Source of the DNA: Nemertoderma westbladi
Taxonomy: Eukaryota; Xenacoelomorpha; Nemertodermatida; Nemertodermatidae
Assembly (NCBI GenBank): GCA_032718475.1
Contig: JAUCBJ010003068.1
Location: forward strand, 1 to 47,520
Reading direction: 5' to 3'
DNA length: 47,520 nt
Part shown: in pieces, positions 34,001 to 44,244 of the stretch
Layout of the letters: every line of letters begins with the position of its first letter
Position numbering within the stretch: the stretch's first letter is position 1
Made by a program: the position numbers and the translations under genes
The notes under the pieces: model-generated
Told to the model about the DNA's origin: nothing
The model's database searches: none
Seen by the model: the letters and a program-made list of their open reading frames with translations, nothing else

Positions 34001-34010
34001 AACAGATTAG
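21842..34010 (+). CDS. PEDS1: Plasmanylethanolamine desaturase (TMEM189/Kua), five exons
   Basis: Coding exons: 21842-22061, 22759-22973, 23249-23467, 24083-24252 and 33920-34010, all with GT-AG borders. Phases agree, giving 915 nt or 304 residues (human about 270). The enzyme makes the vinyl-ether double bond of plasmalogens in the ER membrane using a di-iron centre. Family marks: [17 protein letters not shown] in exon 1; a membrane segment then [11 protein letters not shown] in exon 2; [17 protein letters not shown] in exon 3; [13 protein letters not shown] and [18 protein letters not shown] in exon 4; a C-terminus ending near DDMKW in exon 5. The clustered histidines are the metal ligands. 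An ATGATG start follows an in-frame TAA at 21824; the second ATG also fits. The last intron is 9,667 bp and mostly minisatellite. All catalytic motifs are intact. A possible AATAAA lies at 34765-34770. Confidence 0.93.
22759..22973 (+). CDS. PEDS1: PEDS1 exon 2
   Basis: Acceptor TTGTAG|GG; donor GGTCCG|GTAAGTT; ends in phase 0. Encodes two hydrophobic segments (about residues 82-125) and the first conserved His in [14 protein letters not shown]-like context (here [14 protein letters not shown]). Intron 2 is 275 bp (22974-23248). Confidence 0.93.
23249..23467 (+). CDS. PEDS1: PEDS1 exon 3
   Basis: Acceptor TTTTTTCTAG|TCGG; donor AACCAG|GTATTA; phase 0 on both sides. Carries the RPFREHHID and TRHD-IET-GD motifs, then a hydrophobic stretch ending in LMLTNQ. 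Intron 3 (23468-24082) has no gene or repeat that I recognise. Confidence 0.93.
24083..24252 (+). CDS. PEDS1: PEDS1 exon 4
   Basis: Acceptor ATATTTAG|ATCC; donor ATAAG|GTGACG; ends in phase 2. Encodes IHKWAHT, the [10 protein letters not shown] histidine box and the [13 protein letters not shown] block, the best-conserved part of the family. Confidence 0.93.
24353..33776. repeat. 23-bp minisatellite, ~410 copies, within PEDS1 intron 4
   Basis: A 9.4-kb tandem array of a 23-bp unit (ATGCATCGTTTTAGG followed by AGACAGCA). Four variant classes at one position (TTTTAGG, TTTCAGG, TTTAAGG, TTTTTGG) plus minor ones (GAAACA, GACACC, GATACA, TGTATCG) form higher-order patterns. A unit with a 6-nt ATCGTT insertion marks five positions (24911, 26642, 27752, 29573, 32660). 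Since 23 is not a multiple of three, openings show a 69-bp/23-residue period on both strands (up to 157 codons). These are treated as repeat artefacts, not genes. Edges are abrupt: 100 bp after the exon 4 donor and 144 bp before exon 5. Confidence 0.97.
33920..34010 (+). CDS. PEDS1: PEDS1 terminal exon beyond the minisatellite
   Basis: The acceptor ATCCTCTCTAG|G at 33918-33919 supplies the one base needed to finish the split Arg codon. The next 29 codons encode FW-TLE-LI-K-TG-LPR-DDMKW, matching the family's C-terminus, and end in TAG at 34008-34010. The phase fit across 9.7 kb is strong support. Confidence 0.88.
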
Positions 34011-34944
34011 TCATAATTAATTATATCGTCAACCGTTTTGTCAATATGTTAATATTATTCACGAACTGATCCTCTCAATTCCATAGCAAGCATTCACCAA
34101 CTTGGAGCTAAGCACACTCAACACCTTCTTGGTCCACAATCATCAACTATTTCTGAAATGAGAATATTTATCACGTAAGGTTTATTGCTGATTTTTAATA
34201 TTAATTACGGTGCCAATTAGTAATTTTTTGTTAACCTAATTTCGTCACAAAGGTAACTTAATGTCACAAGAGCGCGGAGTTGTGTGAATATTTTTTGATT
34301 CCACAAAGTTGCCTTTTTATCCTATTCATATCATAGACGTTTCAGGAATTTAACTATATTCCTAAAAATCAGGAACATTTACGTTCAAATACCGGTAGAC
34401 CAAAACGTGATTCCTACCTATCCTTAATGTACTGTAAGGTTCTAACTTCTAAGTACTCGAGACCGTTCTTCTAGAAACGTCTACAACCCATTGATAGCAC
34501 TTACTGATAAAGGGGAATCATGTGACTGACCATATCAACGTGGTATTCGCTCTCGTTACCGCTACCATTCAAAGTTCAACATAAGAGAAAGAGAGTCACA
34601 CAATTTTTTAATATAATAACTGAGCGTTTATTCTGGATTGCTGAACCTTATCATATTGTTCATGTGACTGGGACGACCTGGTTATTTTAACTCAGTTTTT
34701 TAGTATTACGCGGTGTAGTGAATATGTAACGTTTATGAACTAACTAACCGAATTTAAATATATAAATAAATAAATATTGGATAGAAAATACCAGTAACGG
34801 GAGGTGAATTTTGTGGCAACTTTGTGGAATAAAATTCCGTAATTATATTACATGGAAAACTATAGTTACCTTTATCCCTTAATGACCACTTATGGGTGAG
34901 TTCTGAGAGGACAATTAACGAATGCTACGGAAAGCTGTTGTGTG

Positions 34945-35314
34945 AAAGTTATCGACAAAGGGGAAAGAAATAGTCGAGCGAAATATATAGCCATGATAAT
35001 CCAAATAATTTCAGTTTTATTTCAAATATATATAAAACATACGCGAAATTTAAGTTACTATTACAGTCCTGCATCCTATGTGAACTGGGCATAAATAAGT
35101 ATTACGATTGGATCAGTCTGCACTATATAGCAGTATTGGTGACTTTATATTTCGCGCAAATTTATTTGAAATAAACCTTTTATTATATAAATTATAGCTC
35201 CTACCTCCTACTATCTTCTTTGTTTATCGAGGAAATCGGTAGCTGTTAGCGTTAAATGTGCTCCTTTCAGTGAATGAAAGATTTCGCCTCTACTTTCACT
35301 TTGTCGATAACTTT
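34945..35314. mobile_element. Foldback MITE, ~370 bp
   Basis: AAAGTTATCGACAAAG (34945-34960) and its exact complement CTTTGTCGATAACTTT (35299-35314) begin arms that stay partially inverted for ~45 bp (the order GAAAG, TAG, GAG, CGAAAT recurs). Inner TATATTTCG/CGAAATATA and TTTATTTCAAA/TTTGAAATAAA segments also pair. No coding capacity. Confidence 0.6.
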
Positions 35315-36507
35315 CGGTAGTTCTCGTCAAATGAACCTCGCTGTGCTCTCTCGATAAGTTATACATCTCTGGGTGTCAACGGGAAAAAACATTTGTTTTC
35401 TATTTAATAAATAGTAATTATATTTTAATTGCTGATTAGCTGCCAAAAGGGCTTCGCATGGTTTACTGTTGTTTGTTGTAGCATAAATTTAAACCGTAAA
35501 TTCTATGTAGATTAGTAATCTAATCTTTAATGATTGTAACATAATTTAGAAATTTATTTTGAATATGAAATACTACGTTATTATAGTCCTGTAAAATGTT
35601 ATAGTTAGTGTCTTAACTCAACTACAATTACTATTCGGGTAAGCTGACACATGCATTCAATTACATACAGTTCAACACTATGGCTATGGTCCTATTATTT
35701 AACCCTATAACAACATGCATTTGAATGATTTGATATACTATGCATAAAATGTATGGGTTTGAATTTTACATAATGGATAAACTACAAACTGCACAATTTG
35801 CGGAACTACCTAACTAGTTTTCAAACTAGTGAAGTGATGTCCAATGATAATAGTCTGTTTGTAATCCATAATCTATTTTTATTACATATTTTATCAATAT
35901 GCGTCAGTTTATATCATAGTTTATTTAAGCCTAATTATTTATAAATGATCTTTATAAATTTCGTTTGCTTAACATTACAATAATTATGTCTAATAAGATG
36001 TACCTGTGTGTAATATTTAATATCGACACCAATAATGTTGCGACGTGAGCTGTTATTATTGTGATGTTTAAGTTGTTTCCCTTGCTAAATATCACCCACC
36101 CCTGCTTGCCGCCATGTGTGTGTTCTCTAATTAATTAATTATATTTAAAGTTAGTAAACTCCTACAATCACACCATGTCTTTGAATAATTAGTGTCTTAA
36201 TTCAGTGAACCCGAACCCTTTTTCAAATAATTTGAAACAAAGATACTGTATTATAATGTGTGGACCTACCCCACCCCCTTAGTGGGTGAGTCAGGGTTTT
36301 TATTTTCGCTTTCATTGTTTAGCTACAAGCTTTTGAAAAAGGGGTTATTCTTCAAACTTATAGTGAGTTGTTGTTACAGATGGAAAGCTGACCGTGTAAG
36401 GATTCCAGATATGTAAAAACTTTTGAATTTGGTTGGGAAATAGAAGAGATATAAGTGTTATAATAATAATGCATGTTTTATCACCAGCTTGATTTAATAA
36501 ATACCCA

Positions 36508-36622
36508 ATATTCTGGAACATTTTGTTTATGTATGAATAATCTACGCAATAGTAATACTATAGGCATTTGAATTGTTGCCGGGCTACATACTGTATGGAA
36601 TAAACAAAATATTCCAGAATAT
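36508..36622. repeat. 22-bp inverted repeat pair
   Basis: ATATTCTGGAACATTTTGTT... (36508-36529) is inverted at 36601-36622 with one mismatch, spaced by ~71 bp. Probably a tiny foldback remnant. Confidence 0.6.
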
Positions 36623-38617
36623 GATATAGAATAAATAACCGGAGCGGAAAAAATAAAATAAGTAAAAATTTTGACTGACCCAATAAGGAGGAGTTAAGGT
36701 GGAATTATCTGTTTCAAATTTCATGCAATCTCATTAAGATTTGTAGAAAAATTTGGCTGGTGGGTGTTTTTTGTGTCGTGTCATTGAATTAAGACACTGA
36801 GTTGTAGTGACAGTACAATAAGTGACGTCTTGGAGTAAATTTTATTCGAAAATTTAAATATTATTTGAAAACAAATGGGCATTTACAAATTAAATATTTA
36901 ACAATAACAATAAATTTCATAACGCGGCTGATTATTAATAAATAATTAATAAATAAAGTTGCTTGTCTATCGGTTTAATATTAATTTTCGAATAAAATAT
37001 TGTAATTGTTTTGTGGAGATCGCCACACTACATATTTGTATTGCATTGTATATTGTATTTTAATTGAATTTTTAAACCGCTTATAATTTTATTTATTATA
37101 CTATTTAATAATAACATTGTGCTTATGGTGTATACAGCTGGAGCTGAGTCTTTATTAATAATTACTAAATTAGCAAATATAAATAAATAATAAATGAAAT
37201 AATAAATTATGATGTTTAGATCCTCCGGTGCCTGTATAAGTTATTGTTGAAACATTTGGGGGGGGGGGGGGGGATGGGAAACTGGACGCAATAAAAATTC
37301 ATCCCTCTCCAGGGGAAATTCGACGCAAATAACAGTTGATTACTCTCAAATATAAAACTGTTACCTGTTCTATTGTGTTTAGTGTATTGTTTTGGTTAAA
37401 ATAACATGCCACTGTAACCTGCTCCTTTCCTTAAATTGAGAATTTAACATTCGGCGGGATATCAAGATGGGATTAGCGTCCCATCCAGTACCTCCCCCTC
37501 CCCCAGTGTTCAAAGATACAGTTCGGTTACATTACATGTAAGTTACCGGTTACTAAGTCGCTGCCAGTCTGTTGGATACGTAGATAAGGCCCATCCATGT
37601 GGAGTACTCATACCATTATCATGTAAAGGGGAATATGTTGGAAAACTTTGCAACATTTGACTTGAACGCATTAACAGCATCAGAACGGGAAGGCTAAGGA
37701 TGGGTGCGGACAGGCTAAGACTGCACAGCCACACGCCTCGGCTAATTATTATTAACAAGCAGAAATGTGATTGGGGAAAGTATCTGGTGCTGCTTCCCAG
37801 TGGTTATTAAGGTAAGCCTTGCCCACACATTGCTTGTTCTTCCTTTTGGGAACTCAACTCTTCTGTCGGCCGACTTACTAGCTTTAGCTTAATGGGAAAG
37901 CAATTGTGGTTGTGGCGAAACCTACCAATCAGCTGGAATTTGTCGCCTCTACAATACATACCAACAGCCTTGAATAAGGGGTGACTTCTTGACTAACATA
38001 ATTATCAGCTGCCACTTTTCCTGTTGTGGTAGGGCGTAGATTAGGCTACTATTTACCCTAATGTTCTAATTGTATGTTTCTCCCACAATACTGAAACGAT
38101 TTATACAACGATCTTCTCCATCTTCAAACGGCTAATGTGATATCTGATATGGTAGACCAACATGATTTCCTTGACATCCATGCTGCTACTTAAATTCCTC
38201 TTTAATCTTTATCGATGATCGGCTCTTCCTTAGGTATTCTTTAGGTGTTACAAGTAAAGTAACTATGTGATTGGAACAAAAATTTGAAAAATTTGCAGGC
38301 AGGATGTCCACACTTACTCAGAATAGACACTAAAAACCTCATCAGTCAACATCGCTCTACCAAATACAATTTGGGGAGAAATTCAGCGTTAGTGAAATTG
38401 ACGACTGTGAGATTGAGAGTTTAGTTTGTGGATGCTGTACGTAATGTAGGGAATGGCAATGACAGTGTCCCCATAAGACACTCAATAAGAAAAAAAATAC
38501 CATAGGCAGTCCATGTCCAATCAGGACATATCAGTTTGTGCATGTGCCTTCGTGCTCACAAATTTCTAAAATCAAACAAGAACAGTAAAATTACTAAGCC
38601 ACCCACTGCTAAACTAT

Positions 38618-40468
38618 TTATACCGTCTCACTTTGTATAAGTTCTATTGAATCTTGTATATCGAATTCAATCCTCCCCCATTGATGAAGAATTTCAGGTT
38701 CTCCACCATCAAATATTAAGTTATCGATCCCATGAGAAGCACTACCTTCTGGCAAACAATTATCTTCTCCATGATCTAATACATTATACCTCGTAGTCTG
38801 TGCAGAACACCAACCCCAGTTCCTTGACTCAGCCTCTGCTATGGTCTCTGGCAGTGGGGTTCCTTTAGTCTCTGGTAGAACTAGACACAGAACAGCTCCG
38901 ACCACAGTGAGACCAGTTAGCACATACATTAGGTAAGGGTTATCATAGATATCCACCATACTGAGGAATGGAGCTGCAGCTGATCCGAAGCGGGCACAGG
39001 CTGAGGCGTGTCCCAAACCTAGACTACGGATGGGAGTTGGGTACAGTTCTGTGTTATAGAAGTACAAAAGCATAAACACAGCTGATAAACCAAGTTTACC
39101 CATCATGACAAAGATGATGACAGCCAAATGAACATTTACTGTGGATAAACCTCCATGCGTAGACAAGACAATACAGATAGCGCAACTAAGAGCTGCACAA
39201 GTTACTAAAAGATGAAGTCCGAAAAGAGAAAACTTCCTTCCCAATTTATATGTTATAAACATAACTAAGATAGTTGCTGGAAGTTCAACAATCATAATGA
39301 GAAAGAAATTCAAGTATTTGTTGCCAGCCAGTTGTACCACATTGAGTGTGTAAACATAGTAGATGAAACCAGCTACTGCCCATTGATAAGCGAATACAAG
39401 AGTAATTCTCCGTAACTGAGGAGTCCTGTATAAATCAATAAAACCATATGTAGGAGTTCTTGGGGGTTTTGGTTGGTTTCTGTCACTTTTTTCTATCATA
39501 TCTGGTTCCGAATTAAGGGTTTCTACACCCACGGGTGTTATATATGAATGTAGTAAGTTTTTAATAGCTGGTGGTAATTCTTGTTTATTGATCCTTTCAT
39601 ATTTGTTAATGAGTTTATTAACTTTTATAATTTTTCGCTGTGCTATTAACCAACGCATAGATTCAGGTATAAAAGGAATGGCAATCATGGAAAGAAGCAT
39701 AACTCCACCCATTACGTACATTATCATTCGCCAGTCATCATTTACCACATAGGCACACAAAACTAGTAATGCACTACTGGTTGGAACTGCTATCACAACA
39801 CCAATAAAGACGGCTTGAATCTTTAATCTCTCAGGAACCAGCTCCATGAGTAAAGTGAATCTAGACAATGCTGTAGCATGGCAGACCATTCCTGATAGAA
39901 ATCGCAATACAATAAACACGTAATAATTAGGGGAAAGCCCTTGACCAATGCTTAGCAATGCAACCAATAAGGAGGACGATATGAGGACAGGTCTCCGACC
40001 TATTAGATCTGCGAGTTTACCACCAAATATACTGCCAAGGAAAACACCAATGAAGAATACAGAAGATGATATACTGGGTATGAACCTTTTGGAGCAGACC
40101 AAGTCCCATTGAGTTACTACAGTCCAGTAGGTTGAATTGAACTCAAAGTCATTACATTCAACACCAGTATCAACTCCATTTCGGGTTATATTGCATTGAT
40201 CATCGAATGGCACATTATTATTCTCCACAGAAGCATTTAGCTTATTATACATGGAAATGTTGGTAATATATGAATTTGAATCGATTATCGAGTTATTGTA
40301 ACTTAAAACGGAAGATTGACATCTGAAATGGGGTTTTTCCACAGTAAAGGCCGGAATTATATAATTCCACGAAAGAAACAGGTCAGAAATTAACAACAGA
40401 ATATAGATCCGCAGTTGGTACCTTCGCCATCCTCCCAAAGAAACTATAACAGCCTCGGCAGTATTCAT
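38618..40468 (-). CDS. SLC22-type organic ion transporter, gene A (intronless)
   Basis: One uninterrupted frame of 616 codons, ATG at 40466-40468, TAA at 38618-38620. Predicted plasma-membrane MFS transporter with 12 helices. After helix 1 (about 20-42) is the large SLC22-type extracellular loop (about 45-130) with Cys residues, several N-glycosylation sequons and the family block FNSTYWTVVTQWDLVC. Then come GGKLADLIGRRPVL (MFS motif, about 150), PESMRWL (about 266), YGFIDLYRTPQLRR before helix 7, YNTELYPTPIRSLG (helix 10-11) and LPETKGTPLPETI after helix 12. Substrate (cation, anion, carnitine) cannot be told. It is slightly longer than usual (~550) owing to the loop and C-tail. Tandem paralogue of the gene at 41553. 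No close AATAAA on the minus strand; ATTAAA at 38201-38206 is weak. Confidence 0.9.
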   Translation of the reverse strand: MNTAEAVIVSLGGWRRYQLRIYILLLISDLFLSWNYIIPAFTVEKPHFRCQSSVLSYNNSIIDSNSYITNISMYNKLNASVENNNVPFDDQCNITRNGVDTGVECNDFEFNSTYWTVVTQWDLVCSKRFIPSISSSVFFIGVFLGSIFGGKLADLIGRRPVLISSSLLVALLSIGQGLSPNYYVFIVLRFLSGMVCHATALSRFTLLMELVPERLKIQAVFIGVVIAVPTSSALLVLCAYVVNDDWRMIMYVMGGVMLLSMIAIPFIPESMRWLIAQRKIIKVNKLINKYERINKQELPPAIKNLLHSYITPVGVETLNSEPDMIEKSDRNQPKPPRTPTYGFIDLYRTPQLRRITLVFAYQWAVAGFIYYVYTLNVVQLAGNKYLNFFLIMIVELPATILVMFITYKLGRKFSLFGLHLLVTCAALSCAICIVLSTHGGLSTVNVHLAVIIFVMMGKLGLSAVFMLLYFYNTELYPTPIRSLGLGHASACARFGSAAAPFLSMVDIYDNPYLMYVLTGLTVVGAVLCLVLPETKGTPLPETIAEAESRNWGWCSAQTTRYNVLDHGEDNCLPEGSASHGIDNLIFDGGEPEILHQWGRIEFDIQDSIELIQSETV

Positions 40469-41552
40469 AATTGTATAAGTTCAAGTTCAAGTCCAAAACC
40501 AATAATTATAATCATTGAATTACTAGGCTGACAATCAACTTTATTAAATGTTCATTATGTCAACCATGGGTACAATCTGCAATTGTTGATATTAAATTAC
40601 AATTGATAGGTTAACAGGAACCTAATAGTAACATAAACAATATAACATAAAGTAAGAAATTAAATTCTGAGATATTTCAAAATTTAAATCAAAGTTGATT
40701 TTTGATAATCAGCATCTCTCTTCAATTTATAATAATCTTGCTTGATGGACTGGACATGACAAACAAGCATTACTAAACTTTTGTTGTTATAGTGTAAAGC
40801 TGTGCAACAGTAAATATATAGCAACTCTAATTAGGCCTAAATAAAGCTGAAGCTATATAATCATTAATATTTTGCGGATTTAATGCTCCATTTTAACTTT
40901 ACACACAATATTATAATGTAGAGGGTATTAGTTGTATATATCATAACATTTGTTACATATTGACTCGTATTTGTAATCGAAATCTGATACTGGTAGAATG
41001 TTATTATGCTGAAACAAAACTTAGTCATTCCTTTATGATGTAGAAATACTCAAATGAAAAGCGAGTCTTGTCTTTGTCTATTTGAAAATATATTAGGACA
41101 AGCATTTAGCACAATCTTTGCAGGGGTGTATGTATTTATTATTTTTATTTATATCGCCTCATAAGTGACTCATACAAATACTGTCATTACATATTGATAA
41201 TCTGGAAGCCTGATATACCATTTTTATTACTACCATCATTAAAAAGGTGATGTAATGAAAGGTAATGTAATTGTCATGCACATATTATTTCCAGGGTGGC
41301 GGTATCAGAGCAATATAACAGATGAAGGACTACATACCAAAAAACGCATTTCATAATGGTAATTTAATATGTTATACATAATGACGAGACAATAATTAAA
41401 TGTGGCATAAATTGATTTAATAATATACTGCCTAACACTAAGTAATCTAGTATAAACACACTAGGGAAATGGGAATTTTATTAACATCCACCACACACTC
41501 AACCACACCCACATTTTAAATTACAGTTACCTCAAACGAAAGATGAATCCAA
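40469..41552. other. Spacer between the two SLC22 genes
   Basis: 1,084 bp of AT-rich sequence holding gene B's presumed 3' UTR and gene A's promoter (minus strand). No frame or repeat stands out. A TATA box cannot be picked from the many AT runs. Confidence 0.6.
41477..41482 (-). terminator. Candidate poly(A) signal of SLC22 gene B
   Basis: AATAAA on the minus strand, 71 nt past the stop codon of the 620-codon gene. Position is suitable, but the AT-rich context makes chance occurrence possible. Confidence 0.45.
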
Positions 41553-43415
41553 TTATAGCACACCATTACCATTATGTCTCAGTTCAACTGAATCAACTGT
41601 TACAAATTCAGCTGGACCCCAATGATGAAGCTGTTCACCATCAAACACTAAATCTTCACTCCCAGAAGACAAATTGCTTTCTTTTTCTAGCAATCCTGTA
41701 ATATCTTCCATCTCTAGGACATCATAAGGTGTCGTTTTGGCAGAACACCAACCCCAGTTCCTTGACTCAGCCTCTGCTATGGTCTCTGGCAGTGGGGTTC
41801 CTTTAGTCTCTGGTAGAACTAGACACAGAACAGCTCCGACCACAGTGAGACCAGTTAGCACATACATGAGGTAAGGGTTATCATAGATATCCACCATACT
41901 GAGGAATGGAGCTGCAGCTGATCCGAAGCGGGCACATGCTGACGCGTGTCCCAAACCTAGACTACGGATGGGAGTTGGGTACAGTTCTGTGTTATAGAAG
42001 TACAAAAGAGTAAAGACGGAAGATAAACCAAGTTTACCCATCATGACAAAGATGATGACAGCCAAATGAACATTTACTGTGGATAAACCTCCATGCGTAG
42101 ACAGGAGAATGCAGATAGCGCAACTAAGAGCTGCACAAGTCACCAAAAGATGAAGTCCGAAAAGAGAAAACTTCCTTCCCAATTTATATGTTATAAACAT
42201 AACCAACATAGTTGCTGGAAGTTCCACAATCATAATGAGAAAGAAATTCAAGTATTTGTTGCCAGCCAGTTGTACCACATTGAGTGTGTAAACATAGTAG
42301 ATGAAACCAGCTACTGCCCATTGATAAGCAAATACAAGAGTAATTCTCCGTAACTGAGGAGTCCTGTATAAATCGACCAAACCATAGGTTTGGGACTTTG
42401 TTTCCTTTCTGTTGTTTACAGTTCCTATTACCTCTTGTGTTGAATTGTTATCTAAAACGGAAGGATTTCTATTTAAAATTGCCAAACTTTTAATGCCTGG
42501 TGGCAATTGCCGTTTATTTATAAGTTCATATTTGCAGATAAGCTTATTTGCTTTATCAATTTTCTTATGCCCTAACAACCAGCGTAAAGATTCAGGAACA
42601 AGAGGAATAATAACCAGAGAAAGTAGAGTTACTGATCCAATTACATACATTATCATTCTCCAATCATCATTGACAAAGTATGCACCAGCCACTAACATTG
42701 CAGTGCTGATGGGGACCGATATTAGTAAAGTTATGAAACCAGCTTGAAGTTTTAGACTCTCTGGAACAAGCTCCATGAGTAAGGTGAATCTAGACAATGC
42801 AGAAGCATGGCAGACACATCCAGTTAGAAATCGCAATACAATGAAGACATAATAATTAGGAGAGAGTCCTTGGCCAACACTGAGTATTGCAACCCCCACA
42901 ATAGACCCCAGCAACACAGGTCTACGGCCTATCACATCAGAAACCTGGCCTCCAAATATACTACCAAATAACACACCAACAAAGAAGACCGAAGATGATA
43001 TACTGGGTATGAACCTTTTGGAGCAAACTAAGTTCCACTCTGTTACAACAGTCGAATATGTTGAATTGAACTCAAAATCATTACATACAACACCAGTATC
43101 AACCCCATTTCGGGTTATGTTGCAGTGATCATCGAAGGGATGGATGTTATTTCCCATAGAATCATTACCGGTAATCTGAAACATTATCTGATCTTTGATT
43201 TCTGAAGGGGGGAAATCAAACATTGTCTGGTTCGACTGGTTGTAATTTATTACATGCGAGGATTTACATCTGAAATGTGGTTTCTCCACTGTGAAAGCAG
43301 GAACTATATAGTTCCAAGGAAGAAAAACGTCGACCAACACAAGCAGAATATAAATACGTAACTGATATTTGCGCCATCCTCCCAGTGAAACAATAACAGC
43401 CTCCACTGTATTCAT
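41553..43415 (-). CDS. SLC22-type organic ion transporter, gene B (intronless)
   Basis: A 620-codon single-exon frame, ATG at 43413-43415. Same architecture as gene A: short cytoplasmic N-terminus MNTVEAVIVSLGGW, helix 1, a glycosylated Cys-containing loop with FNSTYSTVVTEWNLVC, GGQVSDVIGRRPVL, PESLRWL, YGLVDLYRTPQLRR, YNTELYPTPIRSLG and LPETKGTPLPETI. The first loop (about 52-100) and the helix 6-7 cytoplasmic loop differ strongly from gene A. The last ~210 residues before the C-tail are almost the same. Lack of introns in both copies suggests duplication of an already intronless (possibly retrocopied) ancestor. Membrane transporter of organic ions; substrate unknown. All family motifs are intact, so it should be functional. 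Confidence 0.9.
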   Translation of the reverse strand: MNTVEAVIVSLGGWRKYQLRIYILLVLVDVFLPWNYIVPAFTVEKPHFRCKSSHVINYNQSNQTMFDFPPSEIKDQIMFQITGNDSMGNNIHPFDDHCNITRNGVDTGVVCNDFEFNSTYSTVVTEWNLVCSKRFIPSISSSVFFVGVLFGSIFGGQVSDVIGRRPVLLGSIVGVAILSVGQGLSPNYYVFIVLRFLTGCVCHASALSRFTLLMELVPESLKLQAGFITLLISVPISTAMLVAGAYFVNDDWRMIMYVIGSVTLLSLVIIPLVPESLRWLLGHKKIDKANKLICKYELINKRQLPPGIKSLAILNRNPSVLDNNSTQEVIGTVNNRKETKSQTYGLVDLYRTPQLRRITLVFAYQWAVAGFIYYVYTLNVVQLAGNKYLNFFLIMIVELPATMLVMFITYKLGRKFSLFGLHLLVTCAALSCAICILLSTHGGLSTVNVHLAVIIFVMMGKLGLSSVFTLLYFYNTELYPTPIRSLGLGHASACARFGSAAAPFLSMVDIYDNPYLMYVLTGLTVVGAVLCLVLPETKGTPLPETIAEAESRNWGWCSAKTTPYDVLEMEDITGLLEKESNLSSGSEDLVFDGEQLHHWGPAEFVTVDSVELRHNGNGVL

Positions 43416-43601
43416 AATTTGAGGCTTCTATTTTAACAATAATTTCAGGTAGGCTTAGTAATATAAACTGATAAAGATAAAGGAAAGGTAAGTAGTTTTT
43501 TAATAAGTAGGCACAATGAAGTAGGACCCCTATAATATAATACCGGTATGTTATTCTAATAAGATTAAAGTGTTAAAAAGTGTTAAAGTTTAACACAGCA
43601 A

Positions 43602-43641
43602 TAGAATCTTAACTCGTTGTCACCAACGAGTTAAGATTCTA
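43602..43641. repeat. Perfect 18-bp hairpin with 4-nt loop
   Basis: TAGAATCTTAACTCGTTG (43602-43619), loop TCAC, then the exact complement (43624-43641). It lies ~190 bp upstream of the ATG of SLC22 gene B (minus strand). It follows a second small inverted motif (TGTTAAAGTTTAACA, about 43581-43595). Confidence 0.85.
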
Positions 43642-43832
43642 CTACTCAAACGCTACCGGCTGACCGGTCCGGTAGGCTTCCCTATCACAGTCAGAAGGAT
43701 TCATCATAATCCTATATCTGTATATCATGCAGTCATGTATTGTATATCAGTAACTGCAGTACTAAACTACAGTACTACCGTACTGGTATTGTGTATTGAA
43801 CTTGAAGACTTGAACTACAAAGTGTTAAAATC

Positions 43833-44115
43833 GGTCCGTCTAAACATCCAAATCACAAAAAATTGACCAAATCACAACAAATCACACAAAAAATTCTAAT
43901 TTTTATTTTTGTAATCGTTTAGCCTATTGTTTTGGTTCCTTCTGGCTAACACTGTAACCTACTCCTTTACTTTTTTTTTTTTTGGTGATTTGGTACCTAT
44001 CATCCGGTGTGATTTGGTTTGTGATTTGGCTCTGGGATTATTTTTTGTGATTTGGTGTGATTTGATGTGCAGTTGTGATATGGTGTGATTTTGGATTTGG
44101 GTGTTTAGACGGACC
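43833..44115. mobile_element. MITE with GGTCCGTCTAAACA ends, 283 bp
   Basis: The left end GGTCCGTCTAAACATCC (43833-) and right end GGGTGTTTAGACGGACC (-44115) are inverted. Inside, both arms are built from many copies of GTGATTTGGT or its complement ACCAAATCAC, partly palindromic around a T-rich centre (43970-43985). No coding capacity; superfamily not assigned. Confidence 0.75.
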
Positions 44116-44244
44116 CGTTCAGCCGTTAAACCGGTCTTCGTGACAGCCGGAGTCGAATGTTAAAACTCTTTTTTCCCGCTGCTCCAGCTGTCCGGGTAAA
44201 ACTGTAAAACTACCGGTCTGCTGGTACCGGTAATATCACATTTG

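Larger units (their letters stand above)
34011..38617. other. Intergenic region between convergent PEDS1 and SLC22 genes
   Basis: Includes the presumed PEDS1 3' UTR (candidate AATAAA 34765-34770), a foldback at 34945-35314, a hairpin pair at 36508-36622 and a G16 run at 37258-37273. A possible short UTR exon-like segment is at 34088-34170 (acceptor TTCCATAG, donor CACGTAAGG) without coding support. No protein gene found; the 71-codon minus frame at 37543-37758 has no recognisable feature. Confidence 0.6.

Noticed and set aside
34088-34170. Additional PEDS1 exon with TTCCATAG acceptor and CACGTAAGG donor
   Set aside because: Joining exon 4 to it gives only a few codons before a stop, and the true C-terminal exon is found at 33920. 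It could at most be a UTR exon.
34011-38617. UBE2V1-like (UEV) sequence downstream of PEDS1, as in the vertebrate Kua-UEV arrangement
   Set aside because: No UEV/E2-fold motifs were found in any frame of this interval.
42093-42747. Plus-strand frames opposite SLC22 gene B
   Set aside because: Antisense shadows of a strongly supported transporter gene.
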